Notes under the pieces: generated by a model | Databases searched by the model: none | What the model was told of the DNA's origin: nothing | The model's input: only the letters and a program-made list of their open reading frames with translations | Assembly: GCA_964590515.1 (NCBI GenBank) | Contig: CAZPZD010000023.1 | Coordinates: 1 to 35,026, forward strand | DNA: 35,026 nucleotides | Direction of reading: 5' to 3' | Source: JADFRG01 sp964590515 | GTDB lineage: Bacteria > Chloroflexota > Anaerolineae > Anaerolineales > E44-bin32 | Shown: piece by piece, positions 24,501-32,853 of the stretch | Position numbering within the stretch: position 1 is the stretch's first letter | Layout: the number at the start of each line of letters is the position of its first letter | Made by a program: the position numbers and the translations under genes

Positions 24501-27500
24501 GCCTCCATCGACGCGGCCGAGATCACCCGCGTCGATCAACTGATGCGGATGCTGCGCAACTTCCTGAACGAGCGCCAGGAGGTACTCACCAGGTACAACT
24601 CGCTGGCCGATTACAACAGCAAGAATCCGAAGGAGCTGTTCCCGGAGATCGTGGTTGTGATCGACAACTTCGCCGAATTCAACGAGAGCTATGAAGACCT
24701 GATCCCCGAGCTCATGGCGCTTATTCGGGACGGCCGGGCGTTCGGGATTCACTTCGCGATCACAGCCGGCTCGCCAAACGACTTAGGCAGCAAGGTCTAC
24801 AACCTGCTCACCCAGCGATTCGCCCTCACCCTGGCGGATGAGACGGCATACTCGGATATCGTCGGTCGCGGCGCACGCGGCTTCGACAATGTAGCTGGCC
24901 GGGGCCTGCTATCGCTGGCCCTCGATGAGGAACGCAAGCCGGTTGAGTTCCAGATCGGGGTCCCCGGACCGGCGGAAGCGCTGGGCAACACCGACCTGGT
25001 AGACGGCTATCAGATTATCGCTCAGCGCATGGATCGAGTCTGGACCGCGATCGGCGGCAAGCGGCCGGCCGCCGAACTACCACGCAGCTTCGACTTGTTG
25101 CAGATGTTTTCATTGATCGATGGCCAAGACTACTCCCGCCTCGGCCAGCTGCCGATTGCGGAGAACTGGAAGAAGAGCATGGAGCCCGCCAACCAGGACT
25201 GGCTCCGCTCCCCGCTCGCGCTGATCAGCAGCAAGGAGGTTCGCAGCCTGGTGTTCTCGGCCAAGGCCGACGGAGACGGAGTGCACGGGATGATCGCCGG
25301 CACCACCGGCTCAGGGAAGTCGGAGCTGCTGCTCACCCTGATCGCCTCGATGGCCATACGCTACGACCCGCGGATCGTGAACTTCGTCCTGGTGGACTTC
25401 AAAGGCGGGGCGGCCTTCGAACCGTTCAAGAAACTGCCCCACTGTGTGGACATCGCTACCAACTTACAGGGCAACGCGGTCGAGCGGATCTTCATCGCCA
25501 TCAAGGCCGAGCTCGACCGGCGAGCCAAGTTGTTGGCAGACGCAAGAGTCAGCGATCTGGTGGACTATCGAAGGAAAGTCATTCCCGGCCTCAAGCCGGG
25601 AGATCCGCTGCCGGATACCTTCCCGCACCTGTTCATTATCGTGGACGAGTTTGCCGAGATGATCATGCACAACCCGGAGTACAAGGCACAGTTCGAGAGC
25701 ATCACCCGCCTGGGCCGGGCATTCGGCGCGACCCTGATCCTGGCCACCCAACGCCCGGCCGGGATGGTGACCGACCAGATGCGTTCGAATATGAAGTTCC
25801 GCATCTGCCTGAGAGTGGAGACCTCCGAGGACAGCAAGGAACTGCTCAATCGCCCGGATGCCGCCCGACTACCAGCAATTGGTGGCCGCGGGTACCTGCA
25901 GGTGGGCAGCGGGCACCTGACCGAGCTGCAGGCCGCCTGGGCCGGCGGCGACTATTCCGACGTACCGCCCGACCCGAAGTACCCCACCGAGGAAGTGGCC
26001 GAGGCGCTTGGGCTGCCGGCGGGCAGCAAGCCTGGGCTGTTGATCGATTGGCTGGTCGGAGCCTTGGCGGCAGAGGCCAACCGGCAGTCGGTTCCCAGGC
26101 AGATGAAACCCTGGCCCAATCCGCTCCCGGTCCTGTTGCCACTCAACCAGCCGGTCGATGCGACCTACCTGAAGGGCGAGCCGGCCGACAAGGCCGAAAC
26201 GGTCCTGATCAACCCCATGGTGGATGCCTGGATCCGGAACAAGAAGGAGCAATCCTTGTGGCAGGCCTGGGACTGGAGCTCACCCCTGCCGCTGCGAACG
26301 GACGTCGGCCTGATTGACAACCCATTTCAAGCCGAACAACGCCTGCTGACATTCGATCTGGCGACCGACCCACTGGCCATTTTTGGAGCTGCCGGGCGGG
26401 GCAAGACCACCTTGCTCAAATCGTTGATTCTGGCGCTGGCAGCCAGCCGATCCCCGGCCGAGCTCAACGTGTTCGCCTTGGACTTCGGTCGGGGCGGTCT
26501 GAAGGCGATCTCGAAGCTGCCCCATTGCGGGGCCACGATCGATGCCTCCCAGCCGGAACGGGTCGAGCAGCTTTTCCGCATGATCCATGGCCAAATGAAG
26601 GAGCGTCAGGAGCGGCTGAGTCAGTTCGCCTCGCTGGAAGACTACAACGCCCAGCGGCGGGCCGACCCCGAGAACCGCTTCCCCGCCATCCTGGTGGTCA
26701 TCGACAATTTCGCCGAGTTCAATGAGAGCTACGAGCATCTGCTGCCGGACCTGATCGCGCTGATCCGGGATGGTCGGGCACTCGGGATCTACTATGTCAT
26801 TACGGCCGGCACTCCCAATGACCTGGGTGGAAAGCTGTACAACCTATTCTCGCAGCGAGTGACCTTCACCCTGGCGGATGCGTCGATGTATGCCGACATC
26901 GTGGGACGCGGTGCGCTGAGCCTGGCAAACACTCCGGGCCGGGGACTGATCAGCCTGGAGGGGCAGCCGCTCGAGTTCCAGGTCGGGATGCCGGTGATTG
27001 AGGGTGAGAAAGACCCCTACTCGTTGATCGGCGACCGGATGGACAAGATCTGGCTCGGCCAGGGTGGGCGGCGGCCGGCAGCCGAGCTGCCTCGGTCGGT
27101 GACCATTCTCGAGATGTACTCGATGATGCTGGGAAAGCGAGTCGATCGAATCGGGGACATTCCGATGGCCGAGAACTGGAAACAGAGCATGCTTCCAGAG
27201 AACCAGGAGTGGCTGCGGGCCCCGATCGGGTTGATCAGCAGTCGGGAAGTCCGAGAGCTGGTTTTCTCCGCCAAGGCGGATGGGGATGGCGTGCACGGGA
27301 TGATCGCCGGAACGACCGGCTCCGGGAAGTCGGAATTGCTGCTCACGTTGATCGCGGCCATGGCCATCCGTTACGACCCGCGGATCGTCAACTTCGTTTT
27401 GGTGGACTTCAAGGGCGGGGCGGCCTTCGAGCCGTTCAAGAAATTGCCCCACGTTGTAGATATCGCGACCAACCTGCAGGGCAACGCGGTAGAGCGGATC

Positions 27501-30263
27501 TTCATCGCCCTCAAGGCCGAGCTCGACCGGCGATCCAAGCTGCTGGCCGATGGGCGGGTTGGCGACCTGGTGGATTACCGCAGGCGGGTGATTCCGAAAC
27601 TGAAGAAGGGCGACCCCTTGCCAGACACCTTCCCGCATCTGTTCATCATCGTGGACGAGTTTGCCGAGATGATCATGCAGAATCCGGAGTACAAGGCCCA
27701 GTTCGAGAGCATCACCCGGCTAGGCCGGGCTTTCGGCGCGACCCTGATCCTGGCCACCCAACGTCCGGCCGGGATGGTGACCGACCAGATGCGGGCTAAC
27801 ATGAAGTTCAGGATCTGCCTCCGGGTAGAGACCCCGGATGACAGCAAGGAACTGCTCAAGCGGCCGGATGCCGCGACCCTGCCAGCGCTGGGAGGCCGAG
27901 GCTATATCCAGATCGGGGGCGGACCGTTGCTCGAATTGCAGGCCGCCTGGGCTGGGGGTGAGTACACGGACATCGGGCAAGATCCGGCCTACACCACCGC
28001 TGAGATGCTCGAAGCCCTGAACATGGGGCCCGATAACCAGCCGGGGCTGCTGATCGATTGGATGGTGGGGGCGCTGGCGGCTGAAGCGAAGCGGCAAGGG
28101 ATCCCCAAGCAGCTCAAGCCCTGGCCGGACCCACTGCCGGCGGTTTTGGCCCTCGACACTCCGATCGATGCCAGCTACCTCAAGCCGGCCACCCCGGACG
28201 GTAAGCTCGTCATCAACCCGGTCGTGGCCCAGTGGATGGAAAACACGAAAGCCCAACCGCTCTGGGAGCCGCTCGATTGGAGCAAGCCGCCCGCCCTCCA
28301 GGCGACTCTGGGATTGATAGACAACCCCTATCAGGCCGAGCAACGTTTGCTCAACATCGACCTGGCCGGTGATCCGCTGGTGGTATTCGGGGCCGCCGGT
28401 CGAGGCAAGACCACTTTCTTGAAATCGCTGATCCTCTCGTTGGCCGCCGAGTTCTCGCCGGCCGATCTGCACATTTTCGCCCTCGATTTCGGCCGCGGCG
28501 GGCTCAAGGCGCTCAAGGTCCTTCCGCACCTCGGCGGGATTGTCGACGCCAATGAAGAGGAACGAGTCGAACGGCTCATGAGAATGCTGCGCACGATTCT
28601 CGATGATCGGCAGCACAGACTTCAGGCCTATGACTCGCTGGCCGACTACAACGATAAACATTTGAAAGACCCGCTGCCCAGGGTGCTGGTCGTGATCGAC
28701 AATGTTTCCGAGTTCAAGGAGACCTATGAGCAGCACCTGCTGGATCTGATCGCGATGGTCCGGGACGGCCGCGCCTTCGGTGTCCACTTCGCGATCACCG
28801 CCCCGCTGATCTCGGATGTTCACAGCAAGTTATTCAATATCCTGGGACAGCGGATCACGTTCACTCAGGCCGATCCCAGCGATTACTCGACGATCGTCGG
28901 GCGCGGTTGGGCTCGCTTCAACGACGAACCGGGGAGGGGGTTGGCGGTCGAGATGCTCGACGGCCGGCCGCAGCCGTTGGAGTTTCAAACTGGCGTCCCG
29001 GCTGGCGAGCCGGATGGGGAGGCCTATCGAGAGCTCGCCCAGCGGATGGCGACGGCCTGGGAGGGGATGGTAGCCGAGACTCCGGCGCTGGTCGGGAGGC
29101 GGGCGAAGCCGGTCGAGCCGCTCGCAGAGGCAATCGACCTCCAGACCGTGCTGCCCGCGCTGAGCAAGGGGCCGGCGGCCATCAGCGCTCCGGTGGGGAT
29201 CAATGATCTGGATCGCGAGCCGACGGTGGTCGAGTTCAAGGCCAAAGGGCCCCACTGGATTGTTATGGGACCGCCGCTGACTGGAAAAACAACGACCCTG
29301 CGCTCACTCGTCCTGTCGCTGGCACACAGCTACTCGCCGCAGCAGGTTGCGATGGTGCTGGTCGACCCCTCCGATCCGGCGCGACGGTTTTTCAGCCTCG
29401 GCAGCGGCAACGGCAACACGCTGGACAAGCTGCCGCATGTGCTGGCCACCGTCACCGACGCGGAGCAGTTGGATGCCGTCGTCAAGCGGCTGGTCGCAGA
29501 GTTCGATGACAACGTACGGGGGCGGCTCAAGGGGCACCCTCAGATCTTTGCCCCGGTGGACAACTCGGCCCGCTCGATTTTCGTCATCATTGACCACTAC
29601 GATGACGCCGGGCTGCTGAGTCGGTCCGGGGTCGGGCTGCAGGGGTTGGCCGAAGTTGGCAAGGGCAAGAATCTGCACCTGGTGCTGGCTGGCACAACCA
29701 ATATCACTCGCGATAGCTCGGACGAGCTGCGGCGACGGGCCGAGTCGGCGCGCTACACTCTGGTGCTGCAGGACGTCGAAGTGGTTCGGTACATGGGGGT
29801 GCGAGGCAGTTTCAATCTCAAGAAGGAAATGCCGCCGGGACGCGGTTTCCTGGTCAAGGCAGTGAACGCTTCCATGGTGCAGATCTGCCTGCCATTCCTG
29901 GAGGCGGAGGCCGGGACGGATCCGCTGGATGATCGGATCGAGGCCATCCGACGCAAGTATCCACAGCCGGCCGGGTGGAGCTACCGCCCGAAGGATCTGG
30001 GACCGCTGGAGGCTGCGATCGGGGGCGCGGCGGAGATTGCCGCAGAGCAGATGGCCACCGTCACTGCCGAACAGACCGAATCGCTGGCGGAGCTCTCCCA
30101 GCTAATCGCGTTACAGGCCGAGCTGGCCGCCCAGTCCTCCGGACCGATTGCGGAAGGCTCGGATTTCGCCAGCGTCGAAGTGCCGTCGGACGGCGGCAGG
30201 TCTAAAGGGAAAGCCGGCGACGGACGCGGCAAGAAGCCGGGCGCCAGGGGCAGGAAGGGCTAA
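21582..30263 (+). CDS. eccC: EccC/EssC-type type VII secretion motor with seven ATPase domains
   Basis: FtsK/SpoIIIE-type ATPase of 2893 residues that should energise export of WXG100 substrates at the membrane. The N-terminus has the EccC pattern RPPR...P...PP, two membrane helices (38-54, 59-78) and a helical stalk. The usual EccC has three ATPase domains (D1-D2-D3); this one has seven, as three D1-D2 pairs plus D3. Walker A lysines are K546 (D1a), K931 (D2a), K1246 (D1b), K1608 (D2b), K1916 (D1c), K2276 (D2c) and K2569 (D3). The D1 sites are GTTGSGKS with Walker B VDEFAEM, full Asp-Glu; D2 sites are GAAGRGKT with IDN; D3 is GPPLTGKT with IDH. The tail is basic and disordered. The ATG at 21582 has GGAG nine bases upstream. 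The EsaB-FHA gene follows after two bases. Confidence 0.95.
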   Translation: MPTEYIDRPPRIQPELPIKEVEIPQPPEEGNRAGQDLLNLLIPLVTIIGFVLVSGTGNVLFIIPIGLAMVLTIGMTVSGARRQRKELEAKKKAYLEKLAELRQDMNRAHNAQRIFYTHNYPEIPTVYEIAARKETSRFGPRLWERRTEDRDFGVVRLGMGTRPSSVVYRLSQAGNPLDEGPLAKDARKLAQDSEILTDVPITIPLRRFVADSVGGSEARIGNTAGAVEARHSIGVFGKNPGNTADFVRALVAHYAAFQSATDARLYVIGHPQTQPSWQWAEWLPHCNIRDVGLDESVESGPPARLDQLCFAAEKEQVTAFWDRLKRELDQRQLRLQETDEEERRQGDISLPHLLVVVDLTGDLPADSPLAEVASEGLIATVNQAGPALGASVIFLANDPLRIPSDCQAMVEVAAAGKKVVFRYAEVGVNSARYLGDADLASASDARQLLAARIRRLDVRRPFGADLPRLVDLLQMVSRVEGRKLDTVDKLPIQDNWRRSIRPENSEWLSAPIGMTSMRDVRSLVISAKEGGDGVHGMIAGTTGSGKSELLLTLIASLAAKYDPRIVNFVLVDFKGGAAFEPFRRLPHCVDILTNLEAHAVERMFVAIQAVMDERSRVLAKSGAKDLVEYRKKVIPRLGADDSLPRTFPHLFILVDEFAEMIAANPEYRNQFESITRLGRAFGVTLILSTQRPAGVVTDQMRANMKFRICLRVETPEDSKELLGRPDAAFLPNIGGRGYIQVGNDILAPVHVARVAGDYSDDRTVTLRDVIWLDEQSGPGEQAGEDQPLYSALEVAEALGLEAGEYPSTMLDWIVGITVIRAERDGVPTQTKPWPEPLPASLSLTDPVDARYLNTERALSADRTIVISEQLDGWIRNSEEKQIWPTFDWRNPRPLQTTLGLIDNPYRAEQRLMSLDLNDGPIGIFGAAGRGKTTFVKTLLLGLAATRTPNDLHVYALDFGRAGLKSIQDLPHLGASIDAAEITRVDQLMRMLRNFLNERQEVLTRYNSLADYNSKNPKELFPEIVVVIDNFAEFNESYEDLIPELMALIRDGRAFGIHFAITAGSPNDLGSKVYNLLTQRFALTLADETAYSDIVGRGARGFDNVAGRGLLSLALDEERKPVEFQIGVPGPAEALGNTDLVDGYQIIAQRMDRVWTAIGGKRPAAELPRSFDLLQMFSLIDGQDYSRLGQLPIAENWKKSMEPANQDWLRSPLALISSKEVRSLVFSAKADGDGVHGMIAGTTGSGKSELLLTLIASMAIRYDPRIVNFVLVDFKGGAAFEPFKKLPHCVDIATNLQGNAVERIFIAIKAELDRRAKLLADARVSDLVDYRRKVIPGLKPGDPLPDTFPHLFIIVDEFAEMIMHNPEYKAQFESITRLGRAFGATLILATQRPAGMVTDQMRSNMKFRICLRVETSEDSKELLNRPDAARLPAIGGRGYLQVGSGHLTELQAAWAGGDYSDVPPDPKYPTEEVAEALGLPAGSKPGLLIDWLVGALAAEANRQSVPRQMKPWPNPLPVLLPLNQPVDATYLKGEPADKAETVLINPMVDAWIRNKKEQSLWQAWDWSSPLPLRTDVGLIDNPFQAEQRLLTFDLATDPLAIFGAAGRGKTTLLKSLILALAASRSPAELNVFALDFGRGGLKAISKLPHCGATIDASQPERVEQLFRMIHGQMKERQERLSQFASLEDYNAQRRADPENRFPAILVVIDNFAEFNESYEHLLPDLIALIRDGRALGIYYVITAGTPNDLGGKLYNLFSQRVTFTLADASMYADIVGRGALSLANTPGRGLISLEGQPLEFQVGMPVIEGEKDPYSLIGDRMDKIWLGQGGRRPAAELPRSVTILEMYSMMLGKRVDRIGDIPMAENWKQSMLPENQEWLRAPIGLISSREVRELVFSAKADGDGVHGMIAGTTGSGKSELLLTLIAAMAIRYDPRIVNFVLVDFKGGAAFEPFKKLPHVVDIATNLQGNAVERIFIALKAELDRRSKLLADGRVGDLVDYRRRVIPKLKKGDPLPDTFPHLFIIVDEFAEMIMQNPEYKAQFESITRLGRAFGATLILATQRPAGMVTDQMRANMKFRICLRVETPDDSKELLKRPDAATLPALGGRGYIQIGGGPLLELQAAWAGGEYTDIGQDPAYTTAEMLEALNMGPDNQPGLLIDWMVGALAAEAKRQGIPKQLKPWPDPLPAVLALDTPIDASYLKPATPDGKLVINPVVAQWMENTKAQPLWEPLDWSKPPALQATLGLIDNPYQAEQRLLNIDLAGDPLVVFGAAGRGKTTFLKSLILSLAAEFSPADLHIFALDFGRGGLKALKVLPHLGGIVDANEEERVERLMRMLRTILDDRQHRLQAYDSLADYNDKHLKDPLPRVLVVIDNVSEFKETYEQHLLDLIAMVRDGRAFGVHFAITAPLISDVHSKLFNILGQRITFTQADPSDYSTIVGRGWARFNDEPGRGLAVEMLDGRPQPLEFQTGVPAGEPDGEAYRELAQRMATAWEGMVAETPALVGRRAKPVEPLAEAIDLQTVLPALSKGPAAISAPVGINDLDREPTVVEFKAKGPHWIVMGPPLTGKTTTLRSLVLSLAHSYSPQQVAMVLVDPSDPARRFFSLGSGNGNTLDKLPHVLATVTDAEQLDAVVKRLVAEFDDNVRGRLKGHPQIFAPVDNSARSIFVIIDHYDDAGLLSRSGVGLQGLAEVGKGKNLHLVLAGTTNITRDSSDELRRRAESARYTLVLQDVEVVRYMGVRGSFNLKKEMPPGRGFLVKAVNASMVQICLPFLEAEAGTDPLDDRIEAIRRKYPQPAGWSYRPKDLGPLEAAIGGAAEIAAEQMATVTAEQTESLAELSQLIALQAELAAQSSGPIAEGSDFASVEVPSDGGRSKGKAGDGRGKKPGARGRKG

Positions 30264-30265
30264 GC

Positions 30266-30895
30266 ATGGAACGACTCAACCTGACTTTGGATATCCGACC
30301 GAATGAGATTGGGTCCAAGCGGATCAACGTACGGAGCAGCCTGCTAGTCGCCAACCTGCTGGCCGACATCCAAGACAAGTTCAATATCGACGGGACCTTG
30401 CAGCTGATGCTGGGGAAGGACGACGAGCCGTTGAGCCTGCGTTCACCCCTGGGGCATACAGGCGTCACCGAAGGCTCCACCCTGATCTGTGAACGGCTGA
30501 TCGAAGAGAGTGGCACCCTCGATGCGATCCAACGCGGAGCTCGGGAGCCATTCCAGGAGCACTTCCAACGGGTTTACCTCACCGAGGATCACTCCCTAAC
30601 CGAATACGATCTGGCCTGGCAGCCGGCCATCGTCGGCCGCAAGGATCACCGAAACCCCTCCAACAACCGGCTGCTGGCCGTTGACCTGGAGGACATCGAA
30701 GACCTGCCGACAGTTTCCCGCCACCATGCCTGCATAACGCTCACTGAGGGGACGTTCTTCTTTGAGACGATTCAGCCGCGGAACCCGACCTACCTGGACG
30801 GGGCCCAGCTCAAGCCGGGGATCCGATACCCGATCGCTCCGGGTTCGGTGATCCAGGTGGGGCGGGTGAGCCTCACCTTCCAAATCGTCGGGTGA
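30266..30895 (+). CDS. EsaB/YukD-like ubiquitin-fold protein fused to FHA domain
   Basis: A 209-residue protein starting two bases after the eccC stop, so translationally coupled to it. Residues 1-78 look like the YukD/EsaB ubiquitin-like fold found in type VII loci (LTLDIRPN..., ending VTEGSTLICERLIEE). Residues 120-209 are an FHA domain: GRKD at 124-127, SRHH at 151-154, the phosphothreonine-contacting Arg125 and Ser151, and a YLDG turn near 176. FHA domains bind phosphothreonine peptides. EsaB alone regulates or assists type VII secretion; in actinobacteria the EccD N-terminus has the same ubiquitin fold. The FHA fusion suggests that phospho-signalling controls the motor (inference). Confidence 0.88.
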   Translation: MERLNLTLDIRPNEIGSKRINVRSSLLVANLLADIQDKFNIDGTLQLMLGKDDEPLSLRSPLGHTGVTEGSTLICERLIEESGTLDAIQRGAREPFQEHFQRVYLTEDHSLTEYDLAWQPAIVGRKDHRNPSNNRLLAVDLEDIEDLPTVSRHHACITLTEGTFFFETIQPRNPTYLDGAQLKPGIRYPIAPGSVIQVGRVSLTFQIVG

Positions 30896-30903
30896 TTGAG
30901 CGT

Positions 30904-32853
30904 TTAGCTGCCCTGGCCTGGGAAGTCGCCCATCAAGTGGGTCCGATCGTCGGCCGTCCCTGAATAGGGACCCCGGCTCTCCTCGGTCGCGAGGTTGAAG
31001 CGCAGCTTCACGCCCCGCCGGGCGAGATCGCCCAGCACAATCTCATCGCCATCGGCCAGGATTACCGGAACTCCCGGCTGAATCTTGCGGCCGTTCAGCC
31101 GAGTCCCGGCGCTCGAGTTGGCATCCGTCAGCTTGAAAGCGTTGTCATCCAGCGAGAGGCTGCAGTGCATCCGGCTGACTGAACTCTCCTCGTCGGGGTA
31201 GAACGCGAAATTACTCTGGGCCGGATTGCGCCCAAGGGTCGTAATGGCCGCGGTAATTCGCAGGACTTCCCCGACCAATCCCTTGGGCCCCTCCAATACT
31301 GTGAGGGTGGCCAGGGCGTGGGAGGGGGACAGGTCTGAGGCCATCATGGTCGCCATCGGCCCTTGCGGCGCGGCAAAGGAGGCGCTCGCCGCCGCAGAGG
31401 CCCGGCGTCGTACCAAATAGAAGGCGCCGCCGGCCGCCCCGATTAGGGCCAAACCTGCAATGCACAGTACCGGAATCCCCAGTGCAAGCAATGAGGGCGT
31501 CACCCGCGGACCCTCCGGCGTCGGGGTGGCCGGGATGATTACCTCGATATTGACCGGTAGCTCCACCTGGGCGAGCATTCCTAGTTCGTCCGCCAGCCGC
31601 AATTCCAGCGTTACCAAGCTGACGCCCTGGGTGATATTGTCGGTAACGTCCCACTCAAACTCGAGCAGGGTCTGGCCCGGCGCGACCTGGAGAGAATCCT
31701 CCTGATTGCCATTGGCAAATAGCTGTGCCGATTCGAGATTGCGGGCAAACCCGTCCGGCCAGCCCACCTCCGCGATCACCCGCACCCGGCTCGTATCGAA
31801 GGTCATGCTGGTGCCGTCCGACCCGAATTCCCCTTCGCGGCGGATCGTGCTGTTCGGTATCGGTTCGATGAAGGAAATGCTCGGAGGCTGCAGCGTGATT
31901 TCGTAAGATCCGATCGCGCCTTCGCTTGGACGTTCCGGAGTATTGATTGTGATCTGACGCTGACCCGAGTCGGCGACTGGGCTGCGATAAGAGACGGTGT
32001 AATAAGCCCGCTGGGCGGCAATCGCCTGATAGACCGACGAGACAACGCTTTGGTAGTTGTTGCTCCGCATCCCGGCATACTGTCCATGGCTGGCGCTTGC
32101 CAGGATTTCCAGCGCGGCCTTGTTGACTTGATTCGAGTCGGTCTGCAGCACGTGGACCGAGATGTAATTGCTGGCCGCCGCGTCGCCGGTGTTCTGGGCC
32201 GCAGTGGGGGCAACGGTCGCACTGGGGTCTTCGATGTAGCGGGTGATGAAGAGGATTGCAGCGGTCTGGCTGCCGCCCACCGGCATCAGTTCCTGGATCC
32301 GGCGGATGCCGTCCTCGACCCCCAGCAGTCCTTTGGTCGCGCCGCTACCGCGGCCGAAGTTGAAGTTGGCAGCCCAGGTGCTGAGGTCGGTGGCAGTCTG
32401 GGTGGGCGGCAGCAGGGTTACGGTCTGGTCGCTGTTGACGTTCTGGCGACCGAGCACCAGTACAGTGTCACGCCCATCCGCGAAGTAACCCCCGCTCACC
32501 AGGGTCGTAATCGCAAGCCGCAGATTGTTGTATCCGAAGGTCTGATAGTTTGAAGCTCGCCCCTGGTCGATTACGAAGAGGTACGTGATCGGGCCATCCG
32601 ATTGAGGGGTGATCTCCAGCTCGCTGACTTGCTCCCCGTTCTCGTACACCGCGAGATTGGACGGGTTCAGTCCTTCGACCGCCTTATTCCCCAGGTCCAC
32701 CGCCCGCAGGGTGAAGTTGACTTCGGGAAAGGTGCTCGAGTCCACCTGGGTGATGAAGTAGGTGAGGCCGGTCTGAGCTGTGGCCGTAGCCGTAGCTACC
32801 CAAACCAGCAGGAACAACAGAAACAACCGCGCAGCACGCAATATCTTGCTCAT
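30904..32853 (-). CDS. VWA-like / transmembrane / FHA receptor-type protein
   Basis: A 649-residue protein starting at ATG 32853, overlapping the TGA of the upstream EspG-like gene (ATGA). A signal segment (about 1-27) exports the N-terminal part, whose region 30-300 looks like a von Willebrand A fold. The metal-site loop reads VIDQGRAS instead of DxSxS, so metal binding is doubtful. A beta-sandwich region 310-460 follows, then one membrane helix (about 467-490). The cytoplasmic end is an FHA domain (about 530-625): LGRNP, SRMHCSL, NSSAGTRLNG. Outside adhesion or sensing is thus joined to an inside phosphothreonine reader. It converges with the EsaB-FHA gene (8 bases between the stops). Confidence 0.88.
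   Translation of the reverse strand: MSKILRAARLFLLFLLVWVATATATAQTGLTYFITQVDSSTFPEVNFTLRAVDLGNKAVEGLNPSNLAVYENGEQVSELEITPQSDGPITYLFVIDQGRASNYQTFGYNNLRLAITTLVSGGYFADGRDTVLVLGRQNVNSDQTVTLLPPTQTATDLSTWAANFNFGRGSGATKGLLGVEDGIRRIQELMPVGGSQTAAILFITRYIEDPSATVAPTAAQNTGDAAASNYISVHVLQTDSNQVNKAALEILASASHGQYAGMRSNNYQSVVSSVYQAIAAQRAYYTVSYRSPVADSGQRQITINTPERPSEGAIGSYEITLQPPSISFIEPIPNSTIRREGEFGSDGTSMTFDTSRVRVIAEVGWPDGFARNLESAQLFANGNQEDSLQVAPGQTLLEFEWDVTDNITQGVSLVTLELRLADELGMLAQVELPVNIEVIIPATPTPEGPRVTPSLLALGIPVLCIAGLALIGAAGGAFYLVRRRASAAASASFAAPQGPMATMMASDLSPSHALATLTVLEGPKGLVGEVLRITAAITTLGRNPAQSNFAFYPDEESSVSRMHCSLSLDDNAFKLTDANSSAGTRLNGRKIQPGVPVILADGDEIVLGDLARRGVKLRFNLATEESRGPYSGTADDRTHLMGDFPGQGS

Noticed and set aside
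21582..30263. Assembly error as the source of the tripled motor modules
   Set aside because: The copies differ at many amino acids and silent sites and each keeps its own linker, so a simple collapse or false duplication is unlikely; long reads would still settle it.
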